The notes beneath the pieces were generated by a model. It ran no database searches. It was not told the DNA's origin and was given only the letters and a program-made list of their open reading frames with translations. Below are positions 1 to 7,898 of a stretch of DNA of 64,000 nucleotides, piece by piece. The DNA is taken from assembly GCF_020400825.1 (NCBI RefSeq), contig NZ_JAINVH010000036.1:20894-84893 (forward strand). Direction: 5' to 3'. The number at the start of each line of letters is the position of its first letter. Position 1 is the stretch's first letter. Source of the stretch: Streptomyces sp. HPF1205. Lineage in GTDB: Bacteria; Actinomycetota; Actinomycetes; Streptomycetales; Streptomycetaceae. A program made the position numbers and the translations under genes.

Positions 1-2
1 GT

Positions 3-680
3 ACAGAGGCCGAGCTCGGGGACTGCGACGCCCTGCTCCTGCCGACCACGCCCGGTCACCCGACGCCGGCCGAGGTCGCCGCCGACCCCGTCGGCGCCAA
101 CTCCCGGCTGGGCCGGTTCACCAATTCCACCAACCTACTGGACATGTGCGCCGTGGCGGTCCCGGGCGCCGGCGGCCCGGCCGGCTTCGGCGTGATGCTG
201 CTCGGCCCTGCCCGCACCGACGAGCGACTCACGGAGATCGCCGCCCTGCTCGAAGGGCCGCGGCGGCTGGCCGTGGTGGGGGCGCACCTCAGCGGGCAGC
301 CGCTCAACTGCGAACTGCTGTCGCTCGGCGCCCGGCTGCAGGTCACCACCCGCACCGCCCCCGCGTACCGCCTGCACGTCCTGGACACCGTGCCGCCCAA
401 GCCCGGCCTGGTCCGGGTACGCGAGGGCGGCGCGGCGGTGGAGGCGGAGGTGTGGGAGCTGCCGGACCGGGCACTGGGCATCCTCACCGCCGCCCTGCCC
501 CGCCCGATGACCCTGGGCCGCGTCGAACTGGCCGACGGCACCACCGCCACGGGCTTCCTGTGCGAACCCGAGGCCCTTGAAGGAACCCGCGACATCACCG
601 GTTTCGGCGGCTGGCGCGCCTATCTGGCCGCCGGGGGCGCGGCCCCGCCGGTGCCGGAGGAGGGGCGGCCGCGAAGGTAG
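3..680 (+). CDS. Allophanate hydrolase, C-terminal part (5' partial)
   Basis: Allophanate hydrolase splits allophanate to ammonia and CO2 in the biotin-dependent urea-degradation route; cytoplasmic. The frame is open from base 3 and ends at a TAG at 678-680, so about 225 residues of a roughly 570-600 residue enzyme remain and the start lies left of the window. Seen: the end of the amidase-signature domain (LLLPTTPGHP, then NSTNLLDMCAVAVP) followed by the C-terminal AtzF-type domain (VVGAHLSGQPLNCEL near residue 90 of the fragment, ITGFGGWRAYLA near the end). The order and motifs fit the family well. Partner genes such as urea carboxylase or a permease would lie to the left. Confidence 0.9.
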   Translation, partial: TEAELGDCDALLLPTTPGHPTPAEVAADPVGANSRLGRFTNSTNLLDMCAVAVPGAGGPAGFGVMLLGPARTDERLTEIAALLEGPRRLAVVGAHLSGQPLNCELLSLGARLQVTTRTAPAYRLHVLDTVPPKPGLVRVREGGAAVEAEVWELPDRALGILTAALPRPMTLGRVELADGTTATGFLCEPEALEGTRDITGFGGWRAYLAAGGAAPPVPEEGRPRR

Positions 681-951
681 GAACTGGCGTGCCCGCTCCG
701 CCAAGGAGCGCACACGGCCGTCGGCCACGGAACGGCGACGGGGTGCGCTGAAGCCGGCTGATGTCCGGCCGCGTCACGATGTTGTCGGAGTTCACTTCGA
801 GCCGAGGAGCCAACCGGACCTCGGCCCGGAGGGGTAACTCCGTCTGGTGGGTGAGGTACAGACTCGTCAACGTCCGCTGCAGCGCCACTCGCTGCCTCTG
901 CTGCGGGGACTGCTGCCGCTCCACCCGCGTAGCGGGTTTCTTTCGCTTCAT
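595..951 (-). CDS. Hypothetical small protein (possibly read-through)
   Basis: I do not recognise this 118-residue frame. It starts at an ATG at 951 with AGGAGCG six or so bases upstream, a good ribosome-binding site. The first 70 residues look protein-like (MKRKKPATRVERQQSP, then LTSLYLTHQTELPLRAEVRL), highly basic at the start. The last 40 residues are Pro/Arg-rich and lie antisense to the end of the allophanate hydrolase, as expected when a frame reads through a lost stop codon. It may be a truncated gene whose original 3' part has gone. Moderate doubt that it is expressed. Confidence 0.35.
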   Translation of the reverse strand: MKRKKPATRVERQQSPQQRQRVALQRTLTSLYLTHQTELPLRAEVRLAPRLEVNSDNIVTRPDISRLQRTPSPFRGRRPCALLGGAGTPVPTFAAAPPPAPAGPRPRRPDRRASRRNR

Positions 952-1360
952 GGCGCTCCTCTCACATAGGTTCCGCCAAGGACGTACGGCCCCGGGCACT
1001 GCCTTCCGGATTGGCGTCTTCCGCCCGACCGGTGGTACTTCGCCCGCTGCTCTCGTCGGTGTGTGCGGGGCCCCGCCCCGGCAGCGCCCCAAGCTCAGCC
1101 GCGCTGGATGAGGCGGTGGCCGGCCGTGGAGGCCGCCGCCGAGCGACGCCGGGCTCGAAGAACCGGCGATCCGCAACTCGCCACGAGGCGGGGAAGTCCT
1201 CAGGGGAAGTCCTCACCGGCAGCCGGGCACACCGGTGACCGGACCGTCACCAGGTCGGCGTCAAAACGCGGCCGACTGGTCATCAAGGCTCACCGGCTGC
1301 CACCCCGCCGCCCTCCGTCGCAGCCCCCCCGTCCGGACGTCGTCGTGAGCGTCGCGGGCG
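952..1360. other. Intergenic stretch, no gene seen
   Basis: About 400 bases between the small ORF and the 3' end of the methyltransferase gene. The open frames here have the codon pattern of shadows and no ribosome-binding site or family motif. It presumably carries the promoter of the minus-strand small ORF and the downstream region of the furan unit. Confidence 0.5.
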
Positions 1361-2266
1361 TCATGGCGAGGGCTTGCGTGCGAACACCCACCGGTTTCCC
1401 TCCAGCGCGTCGTTGGGTTCGGGGAGGGGGCCGCGCCCGTGCCGGCGGGTGAATTCGAAGGGGGTGTGCATCGTGGTGGCCCAGCCCTTGGCCGTCAGGT
1501 CGCCCGCGGAGTCGGGTCGTGGCCCCTTGTCGAAGAGGTGGAGCAGGTCGATGCCGATCTGCTCGCGTGTCGCCGTGTAGGTCGGGCTGTCGCGGTACGC
1601 CTGCAGGTCCTTTTCCAGCTTGGCCTCGAAGGCCAGAGCGCTGCCTGGGGTGGTGAGCCTGTCGATCGTGTCGATGAGGTGCGTCTCCGCGGGGCCCGGC
1701 AGGTAGAAGAGGAGTCCCTCGGCCAGCCAGACGCTCGGGGCGGCCGGGTCGAAGCCGGTGGCGGTCAGCGCGCCGGCCCAGTCGCCGCGCAGGTCGGCCG
1801 GTACGGGGACGCGCTTGACCTTCGGGTCGGCCGGCAGGCCCGTGAGCACCCGTTGCTTGAAGGCCAGCACGCCCGCCCTGTCGATCTCGAAGACAACGCA
1901 GTCGGACGGCAGATCGAGCCGGTAGGCGCGGGTGTCCAGCCCCGCTCCCAGCAGGACGACTTGGCGGGCGCCGTCGTCGACCGACCGGAGGAGGAAGTCG
2001 TCGAGCACCCTCGTCCGCAGGCCGAAGTAGCGGGCGAACCGCCCCCACAGCGGGTTGTCGTCCCCGTCCGGAACGTGCTCGATGCGCACCGGCCAGCGCG
2101 CGCAGGCAGGGGACGCGCGCACGAAGTGTTCCGCGTAGACGTCCTGGGCCAGGCTGTCGTGGCGGTGGGTCTCGACAGCCCGGGCCGCGGCGACCAGGAG
2201 GGCGGTCAGTCCCACACCTGCGTCCACGCCTTCCGCATCTGTGTGCTGGGGCCTCGTGCCTGCCAT
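1361..2266 (-). CDS. SAM-dependent methyltransferase, leucine-carboxyl-methyltransferase-like (TIGR00027 type)
   Basis: 301 residues, the normal length for this actinobacterial family. The family (LCM/PPM1 fold) transfers methyl groups from SAM; eukaryotic relatives methylate a carboxylate, while bacterial members mostly have unknown substrates. Seen: VVLLGAGLDTRAYRL near residue 107 (SAM-binding loop 1 with the family's GAGLDTRAYR signature), VFEIDRAGVLAFKQ (acidic end of strand 2), and WLAEGLLFYLP near residue 180. The ATG at 2266 has GGAGGAAG just upstream. It is last in a minus-strand run with the alcohol dehydrogenase (78-base gap), aldehyde dehydrogenase and MfnB-like synthase, so I infer it may esterify a furan carboxylate. 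Confidence 0.88.
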   Translation of the reverse strand: MAGTRPQHTDAEGVDAGVGLTALLVAAARAVETHRHDSLAQDVYAEHFVRASPACARWPVRIEHVPDGDDNPLWGRFARYFGLRTRVLDDFLLRSVDDGARQVVLLGAGLDTRAYRLDLPSDCVVFEIDRAGVLAFKQRVLTGLPADPKVKRVPVPADLRGDWAGALTATGFDPAAPSVWLAEGLLFYLPGPAETHLIDTIDRLTTPGSALAFEAKLEKDLQAYRDSPTYTATREQIGIDLLHLFDKGPRPDSAGDLTAKGWATTMHTPFEFTRRHGRGPLPEPNDALEGNRWVFARKPSP

Positions 2267-2344
2267 GCTTCCTCCGTCGGGGTAAGGGGGATGCCTGATG
2301 CTCGCGCGTCGGATGGGGGGAGTCCTCGATGCCGCGTGCGCCGC

Positions 2345-3451
2345 TCATCGGCCGGTTCTCCTCGGCAGCAGGACGGGTTTGACCACGCGGCCCGCGTCGC
2401 AGTCGCGTTCGGCCTCGTTGACGGCGGCCAGCGGGTAGGTGCGGATCAGCTGGTCGAAGGGGAAGCGTCCGGCCTGCCACAGCTGGATCAGCCGGGGTAT
2501 CAGCACTGCGGGTACGGCGTCCCCTTCGCAGATGTGGCGGATGCTGCGGCCCCGGTCGAGCGTGCCCGGTTCGAGCGGCAGCGGGGTGTGGAGTCGTGCC
2601 ACCAGGCCGAGGCTGCCGGTGGGGCGCAGGGCTTGGAGCGCCTTGTTGATGAGCTGGGGCGAGGCCGTGGTGTCCAGCGCGTACTGGGCGCCGCCGCCGG
2701 TCAGTCGCCGGATACGTCCGGGCAGGTCGGGTGGGGAGGCGGGCAGGGGGGTCGCGCCGAACCGCTCGGCCGTGGCGAGCCGTTCGGGATGCCGGTCGAC
2801 GGCCACGGTGACGACGCCCGCGGCGGTGGCCGCCATCACCGCGGTCAGGCCCACCGCTCCCGCCCCGAGGACCACCAGGGTGTCACCGGGGGCCGCGCCG
2901 AAGGTGTTCAGCACGGCTCCGGCTCCGGTGAGGGCACCGCAGCCGAGGGGCCCGAGCAGTTCGAGCGGTAGGGACGGGTCGACCCGCACGGCGTTGCGGG
3001 CAGGGACGAGGGCGTACTCGGCGAACGAGGACTGCCCGAACCACCGGGGTGCCAGCGCTCCGCCGGCCGCGTCGGTCAGGCGCGCCGGTTCCTCCTTACG
3101 CCCTCCGAAGAGGTTGAGGGAGGCGAAGGAGTCGCAGTAGGCGGGGGCCGCGCCGCGGCAGTTGCGGCAGTGCCCGCAGGAGTCGAAGCTCAGCACGACG
3201 TGGTCACCGACGCCGACAGCGGTGTCCGGGCCGCCGCCCGTCCGCACCACGACCCCGGCGCCCTCATGGCCGAGGACGGCCGGCAGGGGGCTGCGGCCGG
3301 CGGATCGCCTGACCGCGAGATCGGTCCGGCACATTCCGGTGCCCGCGATCTCGACCAGGATCTCGCCGACGGCGGGCTCTGTCCGCAGGACCACCTCCTC
3401 GACGGTGAACGGCTCCTCGTACGAGCGCAGTACGGCTGCCCGGAACCTCAT
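2345..3451 (-). CDS. Zinc-dependent alcohol dehydrogenase (medium-chain, structural-zinc type)
   Basis: 368 residues. Enzymes of this class oxidise alcohols or reduce aldehydes with NAD(P). Seen: catalytic-zinc residues in GMCRTDLAV (about residue 41) and GHEGAGVV (about 64), the four-cysteine structural zinc lobe CGHCRNCRGAAPAYC (about 93-107), and the Rossmann motif VLGAGAVGLTAV (about 195). The start ATG overlaps the stop of the upstream aldehyde dehydrogenase (ATGA at 3448-3451), which indicates translational coupling. In this operon it is a good candidate to act on the hydroxymethyl group of the furan made by the MfnB-like enzyme; that substrate is an inference. Confidence 0.9.
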   Translation of the reverse strand: MRFRAAVLRSYEEPFTVEEVVLRTEPAVGEILVEIAGTGMCRTDLAVRRSAGRSPLPAVLGHEGAGVVVRTGGGPDTAVGVGDHVVLSFDSCGHCRNCRGAAPAYCDSFASLNLFGGRKEEPARLTDAAGGALAPRWFGQSSFAEYALVPARNAVRVDPSLPLELLGPLGCGALTGAGAVLNTFGAAPGDTLVVLGAGAVGLTAVMAATAAGVVTVAVDRHPERLATAERFGATPLPASPPDLPGRIRRLTGGGAQYALDTTASPQLINKALQALRPTGSLGLVARLHTPLPLEPGTLDRGRSIRHICEGDAVPAVLIPRLIQLWQAGRFPFDQLIRTYPLAAVNEAERDCDAGRVVKPVLLPRRTGR

Positions 3452-4857
3452 CGTCGTTCCTCCTGCGGGCGGTGGACGACGAACGGCCGGAGGTTGCCGT
3501 ACAGCCCCCACGGTCCGCCCGCGACGCCGACACCGCTGTTCTTGACGCCGGCGAAGGGCTGGGCGAGGGACAGTTCGGCGTGGTGGTTGATCCAGGCCGT
3601 GCCGCATTCGAGCCGGTCGGCCACCGCCTCGGCCCGGTCGAGGTCGGTGCCCCATACGGAGCCGCCCAGTCCGAATCCGGTGCCGTTGGCCGCGTCGACG
3701 GCCTCGTCGAGGCTCCGGTACGGCAGCACGGGCAGGACCGGTCCGAACTGCTCCTCGGTCACCACCGGGCTGTCGGGCGGGACATCGGTGAGGATCGTGG
3801 GGGCGAAGAAGTAGCCCGGACCGTCCAGCCGCCGGCCGCCGGACGCTGCCCGGGCGCCGGCCGCCAGGGCCTGCTTCGTGACCTGCTCGACCCGTGCCAG
3901 CTGCGGGGCGTTGTTGACCGGGCCCAGCCGGGTGTGCGGGTCGAGGCCCGCCCCGACGGCGACGGCCTTCGCACGCTGGGCGAGGGCTTCCACGACCTCG
4001 GCGTGGAGCCCGGCCGGGGCGTAGACGCGTTTGACCGCCATGCAGACCTGTCCGCAGTTGCGGAACGCCGCCCAGAACAGGCGGTCGGCGATCCCGTCCA
4101 CCTCCACGTCGTCCAGCAGTACGGCGGCGTCGTTGCCACCCAGTTCCAGGGTCACCCGGGCCAGCGAGGCCGCGGCCGCCGCGGCAACAGCCCGCCCGGT
4201 CGGCGCCGAACCGGTGAAGGTGACGTGGCGGATGCCCGGGTGGGAGGCGAGGCGGGCGCCGAGGGGCTCGCGGCCGGTGACGACGGTCAGGACGTTTTCG
4301 GGCAGGACGGTGGCAAGGACGGAACCGAGCAGTCGCGTGGCGAGGGGGGTGTACGGGGACGGCTTGAGGACCATGGTGTTGCCCGCCGCGAGCGCGGGCG
4401 CGAATTTCGCCGCCGCGAGTTGGAGGGGGAAGTTCCACGGCACGATGGCGGCGACGGGCCCGAGGGGTCGCCAGCGGATCTCGCTGTCCACGGGCCGGCC
4501 GTCGGCGATCCGGCGGGTTCTGGGAGCCAGGTCCGCGAAGTAGCGCAGGCGGGCCGCCGTACGGGCGACCTCGGCGTACGACTCGGTCAGGGGCTTGCCC
4601 TGTTCCCGGGTGAGCAACCGGGCAAGGTCATCACCGGCCGCCTCCACTGCGTCGGCCGCCGCGCGCAACGCGGTGGTGCGTGCGACGGGGTCGGTCCGCC
4701 AACCGTGCCAGGCCCGGTGGGCCCGGTCTACCACGGCGTCCAACTCGTCCGGCTGCTGATCGGGCGCCTCGTCGAAAGCTTCCCCGGTGGCCGGGTCGAT
4801 GACGGCGAAAGGTACGGCCCGGTATCCGGGGACACGATCGGCCTCAGAGGTCGGCAT
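3448..4857 (-). CDS. NAD(P)-dependent aldehyde dehydrogenase
   Basis: 469 residues, standard for the superfamily, which oxidises aldehydes to acids. Seen: the cofactor segment IVPWNFPLQLAAAKFAPAL and VLKPSPYTP, the FTGSAPTGRAV turn, the general-base glutamate in LELGGNDAAV (about residue 231), the catalytic cysteine in RNCGQVCMAV (about 265) and EEQFGPVLPVL near residue 366. The ATG at 4857 has only a weak ribosome-binding site and lies 8 bases after the stop of the MfnB-like gene, which suggests coupled translation. Together with the alcohol dehydrogenase it gives the unit both oxidation steps needed to turn a hydroxymethyl-furfural-type compound into a furan acid (inference). Confidence 0.92.
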   Translation of the reverse strand: MPTSEADRVPGYRAVPFAVIDPATGEAFDEAPDQQPDELDAVVDRAHRAWHGWRTDPVARTTALRAAADAVEAAGDDLARLLTREQGKPLTESYAEVARTAARLRYFADLAPRTRRIADGRPVDSEIRWRPLGPVAAIVPWNFPLQLAAAKFAPALAAGNTMVLKPSPYTPLATRLLGSVLATVLPENVLTVVTGREPLGARLASHPGIRHVTFTGSAPTGRAVAAAAAASLARVTLELGGNDAAVLLDDVEVDGIADRLFWAAFRNCGQVCMAVKRVYAPAGLHAEVVEALAQRAKAVAVGAGLDPHTRLGPVNNAPQLARVEQVTKQALAAGARAASGGRRLDGPGYFFAPTILTDVPPDSPVVTEEQFGPVLPVLPYRSLDEAVDAANGTGFGLGGSVWGTDLDRAEAVADRLECGTAWINHHAELSLAQPFAGVKNSGVGVAGGPWGLYGNLRPFVVHRPQEERR

Positions 4858-4865
4858 GTCGGTGG

Positions 4866-5621
4866 TCAGTGCGCGGAGGGGACGCCGACGGTCTGCTCCC
4901 GGGCGTGCCGGTCCATCTCCGCCCGGAAGGCGGCCACCAGATGCGGCTGGATCCTTCCGGTATTGCGGTCACCGCCCTCACAGACCGCTCCCCGCACGCC
5001 CACGATGTCCGTACCGATGCGGGTCAGCGGCCCGAGGTCGGCTTGCGTGACGCTGCCCGCCAGGGCCGCGAGCAGACCGGAGGCGTGGGCCAGCCGGACG
5101 AACTCGGCACAGGCGTCGGGCGAAACGTGGTCGAACAACCGCGTCCCGTCCTTGACGGCGGTGTCGAGCATGGCCGCGTCGGCGCCGGAGCGGGCGGCGA
5201 TGTCGGGCACGGCGAGCGGATTGACGCAGCCGATCCGGTGCGCGTCGGCATAGCCGGAGGCAACGACGAGCGCGTCCGGGCGGTGGTCCTTCACCGCCCG
5301 GACGACCGCGCGCATGACCTCGATGCCCTGATCGGGCGTCGTGCATCCATAAAGGCCGACCTTGATGTACGTGGCCCCCGACACGACCGCGCCGAGCGCG
5401 GCCTGGGCCACCGTGCCGGGCTTGTACGGGACGTCCCCCACGGTCGCGGACACCGGCTTGTCCGCCGGGACCGCGTCGCGGATCTCCCTGATGACCCAGG
5501 GAAAGTTCGCGCCGAGAGAGCCCTCATCAGGCTTCTTGACGTCGACGATGTCGAGATGCTCCGCCGCCTTCGCACAATCGAGAGCCTCCTCGACACCGTC
5601 CGGCGAGATGAGAAGCAACAC
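4866..5621 (-). CDS. mfnB-like: (5-formylfuran-3-yl)methyl phosphate synthase (MfnB/DUF556 family)
   Basis: 251 residues. MfnB of methanogens joins two glyceraldehyde 3-phosphates into the furan 4-(hydroxymethyl)-2-furancarboxaldehyde phosphate. The likeness is close along the whole length: DVKKPDEGSLGANFPWVI, SATVGDVPYKPGTV, YIKVGLYG, MLDTAVKDG, GTDIVGVRGAVCEGGDRN. The methanogen catalytic residues Lys27, Asp151 and Lys155 (from memory) fall at Lys29, Asp153 and Lys157 here with a constant offset of two. The GTG at 5621 is preferred over a 54-codon longer frame because it follows a strong GAAGGAGGTCAGG site and matches the family N-terminus. It leads a four-gene unit lacking the other methanofuran genes, so a bacterial furan product is more likely than methanofuran. 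Confidence 0.92.
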   Translation of the reverse strand: MLLLISPDGVEEALDCAKAAEHLDIVDVKKPDEGSLGANFPWVIREIRDAVPADKPVSATVGDVPYKPGTVAQAALGAVVSGATYIKVGLYGCTTPDQGIEVMRAVVRAVKDHRPDALVVASGYADAHRIGCVNPLAVPDIAARSGADAAMLDTAVKDGTRLFDHVSPDACAEFVRLAHASGLLAALAGSVTQADLGPLTRIGTDIVGVRGAVCEGGDRNTGRIQPHLVAAFRAEMDRHAREQTVGVPSAH

Positions 5622-6157
5622 CCTGACCTCCTTCTCCGCAAGCCCACCCGGCCGAGGGACAGGGGACCGCGGATCACCTGGCTCATGTGCGGTGCATCCA
5701 TCATTTCTGTCACCCTCGGGAACCGACAGGGCGCACAGAGTATTCAAGAGGTGCTCGTGCCCCACGTACAGTGCGCCGTGCATATCAAGTCAAACTCTGA
5801 TACAAGCAATTATTCATCCAGTAAGGGAACAATTCAGTGCATTACCGATTTCGGCGTCTGGAGGTTTGGATCTACGTCCGACACCCGGCACACGCGAGGC
5901 AACAGGGACAAACTCGCCGCGGCCGGTGGCGACGAGCGCCACGCCGCGCATCGGCTCGATCTCCACCGCGTAGCCGCTGGGGCACCTCCCGGACCGCTAC
6001 ACCCGCCGTAGGGACGGGGACGAGTCGCCAATGCCGAAAAGGAGGGCATTGTGCCGGGTCAGGTGCTGATCGCGTCCCACGACTTGTCGGATCGGGTCGC
6101 GTGTGCACCGACTGCCGATGCGTCAACTGCGCCGCCAAAGCGGAGGTTGAAGGGAGT
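5622..6157. other. Intergenic stretch upstream of the furan unit
   Basis: Contains the leader and probable promoter of the furan unit (AT-rich 5780-5840). The rest (5880-6150) has short frames in all directions with no recognised domain and no good ribosome-binding site; possibly remains of a lost gene between the unit and the heliorhodopsin fragment. Confidence 0.5.
5782..5809 (-). promoter_or_regulatory. Possible promoter of the furan unit
   Basis: In an unusually AT-rich patch (about 5780-5840), the minus strand reads TTGCTT at 5809-5804, 16 bases, then TGATAT at 5787-5782. This is a weak sigma-70-like pair about 160 bases before the GTG start. The low GC content of the patch is more convincing than the hexamers. 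Confidence 0.3.
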
Positions 6158-6466
6158 TCAGTTAGCCAGCGAGCCGGCGAAGACCTGCCACGCCAGGAGT
6201 GACTTCGCCACGAGGCTGAGGACCAGGTATGCCTTTTCGCCGTATGCGTAGTCGGACCACCGGCCGACTTCGTGGTACTGGAGCCATTGGTTGAGACCGA
6301 AGCTGAAGAAGAGGACGGCCTGGACGAGAACGATCCCGTACACGAAGCCTGGGACGGTCTGGGCAGCGACGATGTTGTACGCGATCGAGATCCACGGCGT
6401 GAGGCCTACCAGCGTCCCGAACCAGAAGGGGAGCATAGTAGTCCTTGTCCGTCCCGGCGGGTTCAT
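6158..6466 (-). pseudogene. Heliorhodopsin C-terminal fragment (helices E-G)
   Basis: 102 residues, mostly membrane-spanning. Heliorhodopsins are seven-helix retinal proteins of about 250 residues. From residue 11 the sequence matches the last three helices: MLPFWFGTLVGLTPWISI (helix E), VPGFVYGIVLVQAVLFFSF then NQWLQYHEVGRW (helix F and loop), and YGEKAYLVLSLVAKSLLAW (helix G). Lys88 in SLVAKSLLAW is at the place of the Schiff-base lysine that holds retinal. Helices A-D are absent, and I find no trace of them upstream in any frame. A nearby frame reads DEPAGTDKDYYAP before the break, so a one-base slip in the C run near 6432 may also exist. A fragment this short should not fold as a rhodopsin. 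Family assignment from memory of the motif. Confidence 0.65.
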
Positions 6467-6967
6467 CAGTTCTGGGAATCGAGGCAGTCACGCCGCCGCC
6501 CCGCAGGAAAGTCGCCCAAGTGGCGCCCGGGAATTTGCCGTACCCGCTCATCTCCGGGACAGCCGCCGGCACCCTTCCCCACCGATCTCCCCCGGGCCGG
6601 CCGTGCCTCACCGACAGCCCGCCTCGGGCCCGACGGCCGATCTCCCCAACTCACGCCGCTCAAGCCTCGACGGCCCTGAGCTGCCTCATCCAACGACCGC
6701 CGCGGTCGCCGACAGTCAAGGAGGTAGACCAGCCGAAACCGTCGGCACCGCCATCGACGGGCGACTGCGTCTGGCGTTCACCATGGCTGCGCCGGTGGAC
6801 GAAGCGAGCATGGACGGCATCGACGTCGCTGCGACGATGGGCGGCCCGGAAGCCGGAGGGCGGATGCGCATCGGCGGCGCCGAACTGGTGGAACTTCCGT
6901 TACCGATCTTCAAAGGGTGGTGTCGGGAGGGGCTGACGGTTCTTGATCCCTGCGGTATGCCGACTTC
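6467..6967. other. Intergenic stretch, no supported gene
   Basis: 500 bases between the heliorhodopsin fragment and an IS630-type transposase start. Where the first four rhodopsin helices would be expected (minus strand) there is only shadow-like sequence. A plus-strand frame ending at 6971 contains DEASMDGIDVAATMGGPEAG but matches nothing I know. Confidence 0.4.
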
Positions 6968-7135
6968 ATGAGGTATGCGCAAGGTGGCAGGCTGACCGAC
7001 GAGCGGCGGGTCATCCGCGAGATGTTGAGGTTGGAGGCGGCCGAGCGGTTCGCCCAGGGCGAGGAGAGCACGGTCGTCGCGCATGACCTGCGGGTCGGCG
7101 TCCGGTCGGTACTGCGCTGGCGCAAGGCAGCAGCA
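6968..7135 (+). pseudogene. IS630-family transposase, N-terminal fragment
   Basis: The frame begins MRYAQGGRLTDERRVIREM and runs through ERFAQGEESTVVAHDLRV and SVLRWRKA, which is the helix-turn-helix start of Streptomyces IS630-type transposases. After about 55 residues the likeness stops and the DDE catalytic part is missing, so this is a dead fragment. Starts at the ATG at 6968. Confidence 0.7.
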
Positions 7136-7143
7136 CGAAGCAG

Positions 7144-7457
7144 CTCTCCCCGACCAGCCGCACATCAGCGACTTCTCGGCGCTCGTGGCGGCCGTGGCAC
7201 GGCATCGTGTCGACCCGCCCCCCTCGGCGTCGACCCGGACCCTTCCTGGCGCGCGGCCGCGCTGCTGCACACCCTGCTGCGGCCGCTGCCTTCCCTGAAC
7301 GTCCGCTTCGCGTGCGCCGTCACCATCGCTTACATGCACGCAGCGGTGAGGGCCTGGACGCCCCTACGGCGAGCTCGTCGAACTGTGCAAGGAAGTGATC
7401 GGCGGCAAGGACAACGTGTTCGGCGCCGCCGACCGGATCCGTTCCTGGCGCCTTTGA
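7144..7457 (+). pseudogene. Decayed small toxin-like gene (Fic/Doc-like?), two frameshifts
   Basis: Read in three frames this gives one coherent protein: LPDQPHISDFSALVAAVARH (about 7148-7230), then DPDPSWRAAALLHTLLR and LPSLNVRFACAVTIAYMHA (about 7235-7350), then GEGLDAPYGELVELCKEVIG to DRIRSWRL and a TGA at 7455-7457. The pattern recalls the small Fic/Doc-like toxins common in Streptomyces, but I do not see the full HxFx(D/E)GN motif, so the family name is tentative. The two frame breaks show it is no longer functional. Confidence 0.4.
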
Positions 7458-7511
7458 GGTTCCGCCGCTTCGACGGCTCTCAGGTGGTCTCCTTGCCGTC
7501 CGTGATGGGTG

Positions 7512-7898
7512 CTACTGCGCCCACGGCGGGGTGAAGGTGCCTTCGTCCGTCACGGCCTGGCCTCTGACGGGGAAGGCCACAACGGCCTCGAAGGGCTCTT
7601 CGGCGTCGTTGGCCAGGGAGAACATTGTTCCGGCGGGAACGAGGAGAGCGTCCCCCTTGGTCAGGGGATGCCTCTCGCCGTTCACGGTCGCGGTGGCGCG
7701 GCCCGAGGTGGCGACGAACACCTCTTCACGGGTCAGGGAGTGGGGCACGCCGGGCGTGCCCGGCTCCAGTGTGAGCCGCCGGACACTGATTTCCGTCGCT
7801 CCGCGGTTCGGCGAGGCGAGACCGCGGACGGTGAGCCCGGGCAGACCGAACCGAGGTGCCTGGGAGGCTGCAATGATGGGCGAACCCCGCAACCACAT
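7512..7898 (-). CDS. Cupin-domain protein
   Basis: 128 residues from an ATG at 7898; a longer frame continues upstream but that part is shadow-like. Cupins are small beta-barrels that bind a metal and act as enzymes or sensors. Seen: GTPGVPHSLTREEVFVATSG (cupin motif 1 region, His and Glu as likely metal ligands) and LTKGDALLVPAGTMFSLAN (motif 2 region, His replaced by Phe/Ser). No clear ribosome-binding site, so the start is uncertain (a TTG two codons on is also possible). It stands alone between decayed genes; no partner is evident. Confidence 0.75.
   Translation of the reverse strand: MWLRGSPIIAASQAPRFGLPGLTVRGLASPNRGATEISVRRLTLEPGTPGVPHSLTREEVFVATSGRATATVNGERHPLTKGDALLVPAGTMFSLANDAEEPFEAVVAFPVRGQAVTDEGTFTPPWAQ

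Noticed and set aside
1439..2971. Long plus-strand frame of 510 codons opposite the methyltransferase and alcohol dehydrogenase genes
   Set aside because: It is a shadow of the minus-strand genes: very rich in Gly, Val and Arg, no domain, no ribosome-binding site.
2345..4438. Single 697-residue fusion of aldehyde-dehydrogenase region and alcohol dehydrogenase
   Set aside because: The frame is open through the aldehyde dehydrogenase gene, but its first half is Arg/Pro-rich shadow. The real start is the ATG at 3451 overlapping the aldehyde dehydrogenase stop.
1361..5621. Methanofuran biosynthesis operon
   Set aside because: Only the MfnB-like gene is shared; no tyrosine decarboxylase, aminotransferase, kinase or ligase genes of that pathway are nearby, and the neighbours are oxidoreductases and a methyltransferase.
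5622..5783. Longer MfnB-like protein starting at 5783
   Set aside because: The family N-terminus begins at LLLISPDG, and GAAGGAGGTCAGG sits before the GTG at 5621.
6162..6611. Alternative minus-strand frame as the true rhodopsin N-terminus
   Set aside because: Apart from the short DEPAGTDKDYYAP next to the joint, it has no membrane helices or rhodopsin motifs.
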